Position numbers and translations under genes: made by a program. The notes under the pieces are model-generated. The model worked only from the letters and a program-made list of their open reading frames with translations, did no database searches and was not told where the DNA came from. DNA of 64,000 bases, taken from Litoditis marina (lineage: Eukaryota; Nematoda; Chromadorea; Rhabditida; Rhabditidae). The stretch is taken from positions 39,155,336 to 39,219,335 of the forward strand of contig OZ038433.1 in NCBI GenBank assembly GCA_964036275.1, read 5' to 3'. Every line of letters begins with the position of its first letter. Within the stretch, counting starts at the first letter, position 1. This document shows positions 57,001 through 64,000 of this stretch, piece by piece.

Positions 57001-60000
57001 AACGCTAAAGTCAACTTCGTTGTAGACAACATTAGGGACAATCTGATTTGATTTTTGTATAGAGCTCATGTAGTATGTAGTTACTGGAAGGATAAATGCT
57101 AATAATCTCTAACGGCACGCCATCCAGAGTCGTCAGAAAAAGGCCTAATTTTCAACTTTTGTGCATTAAAAATCAATAAATCAATATTATCGATTTCTTT
57201 TGATCTTGCACTTTTGTAATGTTAAGACGTATGTTGTATGGAAGTATGAACCGGATTGTGACAACTTTTGTTAACGGTCAAAGTCCAATCGTTTCTATAT
57301 ATAGGGGGGTGATTTTTCTTAGATTTTTTCACACAATGATTGTCACTATCTATCAAGTATTCACAGTCAGTATGCGTTCATTTAATTCATTTTGGGGAGT
57401 TCTACAATATAAATAGTGACTCGAAAAATTTAAAAAGTTCGTAAAAAACGAATCAATGTAGCTACGCAACAATCACACACTTTCCAGGTATCAGCTCACT
57501 GAGCCAAACATTTCACTAATTGACAACTTTTTCTGAATGTTGAAACCGGCCGAAATGCTTAAATCGAGTTTGAAACTTTTTTCAACTTGATCAATCTCGA
57601 AACATTTAAGTGGTATCGAGACGATATTGTGGTAGGTGATTAGGCTAATATGTTCATTTCGTTTGGTGAAATCGATGCAAAATTCTGTTGAGCCATTGTC
57701 AGGTTATAAAATCGATGACGTCATCACTTTTACATAAAAATGTTCATAAAAATCGAGAATAACAAATTGAGCCCTAATGCCTCGACTATCTTTCTAGCAG
57801 TTGTCAGCTACGTAACATACTTTTTGTGGGAGAGAATCGAAGCACTTTTTTGGTTTCACTGAACCCCCTCCTCGCAAAAAACGCTAAAGTCAACTTCGTT
57901 GTAGACAACATTAGGGACAATCTGATTTGATTTTTGTATAGAGCTCATGTAGTATGTAGTTACTGGAAGGATAAATGCTAATAATCTCTAACGGCACGCC
58001 ATCCAGAGTCGTCAGAAAAAGGCCTAATTTTCAACTTTTGTGCATTAAAAATCAATAAATCAATATTATCGATTTCTTTTGATCTTGCACTTTTGTAATG
58101 TTAAGACGTATGTTGTATGGAAGTATGAACCGGATTGTGACAACTTTTGTTAACGGTCAAAGTCCAATCGTTTCTATATATAGGGGGGTGACTAGCCGGT
58201 CGCGCGGCTCCCGCCGCGCGCCCCGCTAGCTGGGGGTGGACCCCCAGACCCCCCTCTTAATTGCTTCTCGGTCTGTGGAAGTTATCTCATAGTTTTCACT
58301 ATTTCTGAGATCAAATACGAACTTTTTGATTTTTGATCTTTGATTTCTGATTTTTGGGTAGATCATCAATGACACTCTTCTTATCATATCCTGAAAGTTT
58401 CAGACCTTCACGATCATTTAGAAAGCCGTAGTGAACCTCAGAAAGTTAGCTGCAATGTAGCTTAAATGGAGGTCTAGGTGCGCCGTACATAGTACGGGTT
58501 TTAATTGAAACCCTGATAACTCGCGAATGGATTGATATTTTTTCGAAATTTTTTCACGATAAATTATGACTACTGCTTGTCTTAAAAAGGTCGGAAGCAA
58601 AAAAAATTAGATCATGTTTGAATTTTTGACCTTCCTTAGGCAAGGTCAAAGATCAAAAACGAATGAATATTATTTTTGACCAACTATTAACAAAAGTGTT
58701 GTCTCTAGTTGGCGAACCCATACTATGACTGCACGGACCACTGTTACATTAATTCTGGTTTTATGCAGCAAAAACAGCCAAAAAACGTCAAAATCGACGA
58801 AAAAAATTTAACTAACTTAGGCTCGCAAACTTTTGATTATGCTGTGACCACAGCTCACCAAGTGGATGTTTTTACTAATTGACGATTTTTTCTGAAAGTT
58901 GCAACCGGCCGACTTCCTTGTTTTGACTTCTAAATTTTTTTGAAACCGTCGTCATCAATCGATAAATGGTAGTATCAAGTTTTCATGGACACATATTGTT
59001 CATAGTTGTTGTTCATTTATGTTATCAAAATTTAGACGAGTTCCATTCATCCACTCGCTCAGAACGCAATCGATGACGTCATCGTTTTTTCACATTTTCG
59101 TTTGCCAAAAATCAATAAATCAACTTTTTCACTATCTGTCAGTTTCCATCAGGTTTTTATGTTAGGCAGCATCCACATGCAAAGTTTGAAGGAAATCATC
59201 GACGAAAAAAAGTGCGTTACTATCAATTCTAAATTTTTTTCAAACCATTGCCATCAATCGATAAATGGTGCTGAGGGTTTCTGGTCGAGATATGTTGTCC
59301 ACACTTGTTGTTCATTTATGTTATAAAAATCTCACCGAGTTTCAGACAGCCATTCGCTCACAATGAAATCGATGACGTCATCGTTTTTTCATATTTTCGT
59401 TCACCAAAAATTAATGGATCAATATTTTTTCTGCCCTTCCACTTTTTATACGTAGTCATGTCGGTCAGCATCTATGATGGGAATTTGAAGGAAATCGAAG
59501 GCAAAAAAAAGTGCGGCACGCCTATACGATTATATATGACTAGGTGATACGAACATCACTGAGTTGTACTTTTATCTGCGCCCACGTCTCAGTTAAGTTA
59601 AGATCAAACTACAAATAGCGCGAAACAGACCGACACGTACAGTTGGCATCTGGTCGACGCCTATACTAGAAGTGAATTGAGTAGTCACATGAAGTTCGCA
59701 TTGTAATGAGGTATCGGGTACTTTGTCATTGCACGATGTTATGTTCTGCTGTGCTTAACATGTTTCACGTGACTGTGCAATTGATAACAGAAGACATGAC
59801 CTACCCTGTGCCAGCTGCCAACCCATGTGACCAATGAGGATGACTATTTCGGGCACCGGAACGAAGTTCATGATTACGTAGATGATGGAGGCGCCCATAT
59901 TGAAGAAACAGATCAGTGACGATTGGATGAAAATCTGAAACACAGTACACAAATTAATATTTCTAAAGACCAAACTTGAGATTGTGCAATGTTTATATTT

Positions 60001-62726
60001 ATAATGTCGCGGTGTTTTTTCCGAATGTTTGCAGAAACAACCCTCATTAGAGCACTCTCGTTCATTGGCTAGCTAAAGTGTAAGTGCGAATCCCTCCGGT
60101 CGTGACCAATCTCAGTGGTGGTTCGCAACCTTTTGAATTGTTCGCCGAAATAATCGCTTCACGACAAAGCTTCTCCGTAACTTTGGCGTCAATGACGGGA
60201 ACCGACTAAAACGCTAAAACAGTCGAAAACCGCGCCGACTGTCGGAAATCGTAAATCAGGACCGACTTGTCGCGACGGCGGCAAAATTTATTCAAATTTT
60301 TGCATGTTTTATATGATAAGGCTGAGAAAGTTTGTGCATTTCGGAAAGGGGAGATAATTTCTACTACTATTTTGAATGTAATCTTCAACTATAACGCGAT
60401 AAACATGGTATACATTGTTTTTCTCAGCTTTAGACCTTTTTTTGTGAAAGTTTGCTTCTCACCGGTAAATAATTCAAAATTGGATAAATTCAATAATACC
60501 TACATATTTTCACATTCTACACGATGATATTCAACAATTTCTTCAAATTGTCTATCTTACTTCATTTATTGTCCTATACTATGCATTTTAATATTCCGTG
60601 GGATACTGTAAAACTCAGGGAGAGATAAAACAAGGTACAATTCTATAAGTTTCATGTGAATTGTACCTGATTGTGAACACGATGTGCTCCACTGCCTTCG
60701 GTGAGTTCGTGTCTGATTTTCTTGCCCAAAGCGAGACAGAAGAAAATATAGAGAGAACATGTGAATCCAACCAGAAACAAATTGTTTGCCGTGTGTAGCG
60801 GATTTTGATACTGAAAGAAAATGCATGAATAAACGTGTTTTGTTTCCATGTATAAGAGAAACAGTTTGTGTACATTACTGAGCACCGGAAAGTTCACACT
60901 CGCCTACGTGTCTCTCTCTCTCTCTTCTCTCTCGAGTTTCGAGTTCGACTTTAACAACCCTAGCGTGTACAAGCGAAAAAGGCGACAGGGTTGATTTTTT
61001 CTGAATCGCTTCCCTTTGATATGTTCACCATGAGAGAATCCCATGAACTTTACGTGCATTCAGATCTTACTTCGGTGGTTCGATTGGCAAAAATGAAGGG
61101 TTCGAAGAACCAGGATTGGTATCTCGAGGTGAAGAGAACCGGTGTCGTGAACAATTGGAATGTCAGTCCGTAGAGCAGAGATGGTGAAATGAACAGGTAG
61201 GTGCGGTTTCCGCGAAAAAGCCACTGAGCTATGTCGGATCTGCAATCGTAAGTCCTAACTGTTTCTGTAGTCTCAAACCTACGTTGGCTATCACTCTTCG
61301 TCAACTCTTTTTCTGAATAGTTTGAGAAGCATATCCTTCATTCACAAACTGGTCTTTGATTATATTCTACTGAACCTCTTGATTCTGACCGCACTGACTT
61401 GTTTTTTTACACATTCCAGAAGATGAGAGAGAAAGAGTGAGAAAAAGAGGTACTGTGATTATCTAGCCTGGGGTGCAAGTTATCTCGATAAATCTCATGA
61501 GATGCTCTCACCAGACACCTCATGAGAAAACATTTGGTATTCTCCGCTTATCGAATGCTTAAACATAAAGGAACTTATCTCGCAAAATAGGGATATTTTG
61601 CAGGGGTATTTCTTGTAAGGTTGAAAGAGTTTACTACGCCACCTGGCAACATCATATTCCTTATTATAATATCACTCAATGGCACTTTATGGCCCTTTTT
61701 CAAATTTCTATCAACAGTCGTCTTATTTACTGTAGTTCTGAAGTAATTCCATCCAGCAATATGGTTGGTCGTTACCTCCATATTTCCAGGAGACGGTTTA
61801 TTACTAGAGTCAGACACAACATGCATGCCGCTCCCCATATACCTGTAACACATTTCAGTTGGCTAAAATTTAGGGAGAAGATTCAGAGAAAACCACACCA
61901 TTTGCTGAGAAAATTAAGAGAAAACCTTCTGTGGGAAGAGGAAGGGTTGGAGAGAAAGAAGTTGATACAAGAAAGTTTCAAATTTCAACTGGACTTTTCG
62001 AGCGGGGATAGCACGCGAAGAGGCTCCAAAAATCCGACATCTAGAGCTAACCCAGAAAGTTTCTGTTCATTTAATATTCATTCAATCGTTCGATGTTGCT
62101 CCGTACTGCTGAAATTTGGCGAAATATCGGCTAAATTTACTTTTTTTTCAATAGGACATTGTTCACGTACCAGTTGCGAGTGTTCCGGCGACGTAAATAA
62201 GGTTGGCGTAGCTGCAAAAAACTGCTCCATAGATGAGAAGGTAGCCTGAAATAGGCGAGAAATGAGAATTTCTGCAAAACTATCACCTTTATCTGAAGAA
62301 GAACAGAAGTGCTACTTCAGGTGATTACAGTTTTACTTGTAGTTGACTGAAAACTCACGTTCATTGTATGACTTTTATTGCAAAATGCGTGCGTGCAATA
62401 ATGAAACATTTTTGATAATGTTTCATATCTTTGTTGTCATCTGCGTAGCAGATTAGTACATGTTTATTACCTCTTTGAGTGTACGGATACAACACGTATT
62501 CTTTCGTTTTAGTGGTCAGTAGACAACTTTATTAACATTCTATTTACCACAAATATTTTAACCGAAATTCCTAAAACAAAGCGTTTTTCGACAACTCACC
62601 ATGTATGATAGAGTTAACTACCAGGCCGGACATGTCCATTATGCCGAGAACGAACATGACTTTGAAGCAGGACAGGGAGAACAGCTCCTTAGAACCAATG
62701 ACTAGCATACACGGAAAATAGAGCAT
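48086..62726 (-). CDS. srt-class serpentine receptor with 11.1-kb intron, 5' end outside the window
   Basis: Eight exons: 62726-62600, 62245-62171, 61842-61776, 61239-61071, 60810-60667, 59934-59805, 48672-48599 and 48169-48086 (TGA). Lengths 127, 75, 67, 169, 144, 130, 74 and 84 bp match exons 3-10 of the 38.7-kb gene, phases included. It reads LYFPCMLVIGSKELF, GAVFCSYANLIYVAG, MLCLTLVINRLLEIW, FRGNRTYLFISPSLLYG, QSWFFEPFIF, NNLFLVGFTCSLYIFF, GHMGWQLAQ, then across the giant intron PAMIYLAMNRTIRN, and ends LARNTRGSIIQ. No stop or frameshift was found. The first two exons (N-terminal tail with the DEW motif) are not between 62726 and 64000, which is repeat-filled. Whether the 11.1-kb Helitron-filled intron is still spliced cannot be seen from the DNA. 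Confidence 0.85.
48888..50238 (-). mobile_element. Helitron-like element C (last of three in tandem)
   Basis: On the minus strand it begins TCACCTTGTCATATATAAAG. It ends with a GC-rich hairpin (GCGCGGC GGAA GCCGCGC) followed by ACCGG and CTAG, with T as next base. This is the Helitron end layout (5' TC, 3' hairpin then CTRR, insertion between A and T). It is about 1.35 kb, has no Rep/helicase ORF and is non-autonomous. The interior holds two ATCGATGACGTCATCG blocks. Closely similar to element A. Confidence 0.75.
50371..52720. repeat. 130-bp minisatellite, about 18 units
   Basis: Each unit starts CAGTTTTGACGTCTTCTGGC and contains TTCAGAATCTGAG, ATACTATCGTCTACTATCTG and AGAACTATCTCC. Unit starts fall at 50371, 50501, 50631, 50761 and so on at exactly 130 bp through the homogeneous left part. 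From about 51700 rightward units diverge and small indels appear. Between 50761 and 51540 two unit types alternate, giving a 260-bp higher-order period. Confidence 0.95.
52721..53468. other. Spacer between the two satellite arrays
   Basis: AT-rich, no gene. Contains a short palindrome-like run near 53380-53410 (CGTGCCGTGGAACGG). Confidence 0.5.
53469..58191. repeat. 1,107-bp tandem array, 4.3 units
   Basis: Units start with AAATCGATGCAAAATTCTG at 53469, 54576, 55683, 56790 and 57669. The first three units are the full 1,107 bp and appear identical by eye. The fourth is 879 bp because 228 bp directly after GGGGGGTGA are missing. The fifth stops at the same GGGGGGTGA, where element A begins. 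Each unit contains an ATCGATGACGTCATC block also found in elements A and C. Confidence 0.95.
58192..59547 (-). mobile_element. Helitron-like element A (first of three in tandem)
   Basis: On the minus strand it starts TCACCTAGTCATATATAATC after an A, and ends with the hairpin GCGCGGC GGGA GCCGCGC, ACCGG, CTAG. Directly after CTAG comes TCACCCCCC of element B. 1,356 bp, clearly homologous to element C along its length, no ORF. Confidence 0.75.
59668..59785. repeat. AGTCACGT MITE, copy next to an srt exon
   Basis: AATTGAGTAGTCACATGAAG at the left and TTTCACGTGACTGTGCAATT at the right. It ends about 20 bp from the 3' border of the exon at 59934-59805, inside the giant intron. Confidence 0.6.
60914..60961. 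repeat. (CT)n run joined to a GGGTTGTTAA element end
   Basis: A CT run is followed by CTCGAGTTTCGAGTTCGACT and TTAACAACCCTA. This is the end of the same element as 36323-36930, again next to a CT microsatellite. In an srt intron. Confidence 0.6.
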
Positions 62727-62835
62727 CTGAATACAACATGGATTTGAGTTAATCAGTCATCACTGAAACATGTAGACAAAACTCCTACTGTAAGAATCGT
62801 TCAACCCAAAGCAGTATGGTCTATATTTTATAAAG

Positions 62836-64000
62836 CTGGTAGGGGGTTTGCGCTAATGCAGGGGCGAAGCCCCGGTTTCCGCGCGCGTAGCGCGCCATGC
62901 CGTATAGACTTTTTCGTCATTTAAAAAAATTAAATGAAGGAAATTGGTCAGCTCGCGATTCGTGTAAAAAAATTGAAAAATTATTCACGCGCGCGTGCGC
63001 GCGACGCGCAAACGTCGCGCATTGACCGACAAAAAGTCAAATTTTCGTGTTTCAGGAGTTGTAGCGGCTGGCACGTTGATTTTTACAAATTGCTGTAATA
63101 ATAAAAAAGTTTGCCCAAATAGTTTACAATCGATTGGGCGAAACAATTTTTTCTCGAATTTCGCGCGGCGCGCGCTGCGCGTGTTTTAAAAAGGTAAACT
63201 TTTTGCAAAAAAAACTTGTTTTTTGATTTTCTCAAAAACGGCGAATGAGCTCGCGCTAAAAAGCTTACTGGGTCGTAGAACTTTTGACGGCGGTCATTCT
63301 GAAGCAAAAATTTTGGGTCCAGCCGCAACTTTGCGCGCGGCGCGCGCGCGACAAGCGCGATTTTCAGATCTCAGAGATGAAAAGTCGTGAAAACACGAGC
63401 TCTACGGCGACAGAACCGTATCAGGCCACTGAATTCGAATCTTTTAAAAACATTTCAAAAAAATTAATTTATCGATTTTTACAGGCCGAAACGTGTTTTT
63501 GGCTAAATTGAGCCCCGTTGCACGCTTCTACCGACCGGCGGAATGAATTTGAGGAGCTGAAATTAGTTTTAAATTGTGCGCAAAACTTGGGCGCATCTAA
63601 ATAGTAGCAAACTTTGCAATTTCTGCATGCGCGCGGCGCGTAATGACGCGTAGATCAAAAAATTTTCAAAAACGGCAAAAGTCAGACTTGTCCGATTGGG
63701 CTGAAATTTGGAACATGTGTAGATTCAACCAGTCCGCATCTTTGCTGAAAATTTCAAAAAATTTCGTAAAGTTGCGCGCGCACGCTGTAACGTTGAAATT
63801 TCAAAGTAGGTCAAATTTTTTTTGACCTACATCATTTTGTTCGTCTTGTTTTGAAATGTTGCGCTGTGCAAAAAAGAAAAAAAAAGTTGACCAAAAATTT
63901 TTCACACTGGCTTATCGAAAGTCGTGTTTTGATAGTGATTACGCGCCGGCGCGCACCGCGCGCTTTCGAGTTTTTTTTCTCATTCGTGATTGAATCGAAT
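62836..64000. repeat. Repeat rich in GCGCGC palindromes
   Basis: Begins at GGGGTTTGCGCTAATGCAGG with a hairpin (GGGGCGAAGCCCC) and GCGCGCGTAGCGCGCC. Further on there are many islands such as GCGCGCGTGCGCGCGACGCG and GGCGCGCGCGCGACAAGCGC in AT-rich sequence. It runs off the window. No gene recognised; the ORFs there are short and overlap the palindromes. It occupies the intron upstream of the 62.7-kb srt exon. Confidence 0.6.

Larger units (their letters stand above)
50239..58191 (-). mobile_element. Helitron-like element B carrying two satellite arrays
   Basis: On the minus strand the start is TCACCCCCCTATATATAG at 58191 and the end is the hairpin GGTCGGC GATA GCCGGCC running into CTAG at 50239, followed directly by element C. 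About 8 kb, made mostly of the 1,107-bp array (58191-53469) and the 130-bp minisatellite (52720-50371). The joint with A is CTAG|TCACC with no spacer. No Rep/helicase ORF is seen. Confidence 0.65.

Noticed and set aside
53898..57416. Four identical 65-73-aa ORFs (MLRRMLYGSMNRIV...) spaced 1,107 bp apart
   Set aside because: Identity includes all codon positions and the flanking DNA, so it reflects unit duplication, not protein conservation. There is no splice or start context.

Overview
The window reads as genomic DNA of a Caenorhabditis-type nematode. The reasons are the intron structure (small exons, acceptors of the TTTTCAG type, GTRAGT-like donors) and two nematode-expanded families that can be rebuilt exon by exon: one OAC acyltransferase-3/SGNH protein and four serpentine receptors of class T (SRT, 7TM GPCR). 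Everything I can defend as protein coding lies on the minus strand, except one orphan exon at 4738-4900. No bacterial operon, Shine-Dalgarno or CRISPR logic applies.

Layout from left to right. Positions 1-5 kb hold two related unrecognised exons in opposite orientation (1.7-2.4 kb minus, 4.74 kb plus), a MITE that truncates the first, and a repeat with intact Pol III A and B boxes. Positions 5.4-12.6 kb hold a complete-looking oac-family gene of about 16 exons, whose introns are littered with small repeats. Positions 12.6-18.6 kb are gene-free: a 167-bp MITE, a decayed RTE-like LINE fragment, a TGACGTCA-rich tandem repeat and a long hairpin. Positions 18.9-26.5 kb are a dead srt gene carrying several independent lesions, including a 3.4-kb transposon inside an exon. 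Positions 26.6-29.5 kb hold a second LINE fragment split by a 1.1-kb foldback element. Positions 29.5-35.7 kb are an intact srt gene. Positions 36-37.7 kb are simple repeats and satellite-bearing MITEs. Positions 38.7-42.9 kb are a second intact srt gene. Positions 44.2-46.4 kb are a Pao/BEL-like LTR element with gag only, followed by orphan ORFs to 47.5 kb. From 48.1 kb past 62.7 kb lies a fourth srt gene whose two last exons are separated from the rest by an 11.1-kb intron. Its first two exons are not in the window. The right end (62.8-64 kb) is a GC-palindrome-rich repeat.

The four srt genes share one exon plan (91, 127, 75, 67, 169, 129 or 144, 130 and 74 bp internal exons, with identical phases). 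This makes it possible to date and place each lesion in the pseudogene to the base. The most striking structure is the giant intron. It holds three Helitron-like elements joined head to tail on the minus strand (59547-58192, 58191-50239, 50238-48888). Each ends in a hairpin plus CTAG that abuts the TCACC start of the next. The middle one contains an 18-unit 130-bp minisatellite and a nearly perfect 1,107-bp tandem array. All calls come from reading the sequence; no database search was possible.
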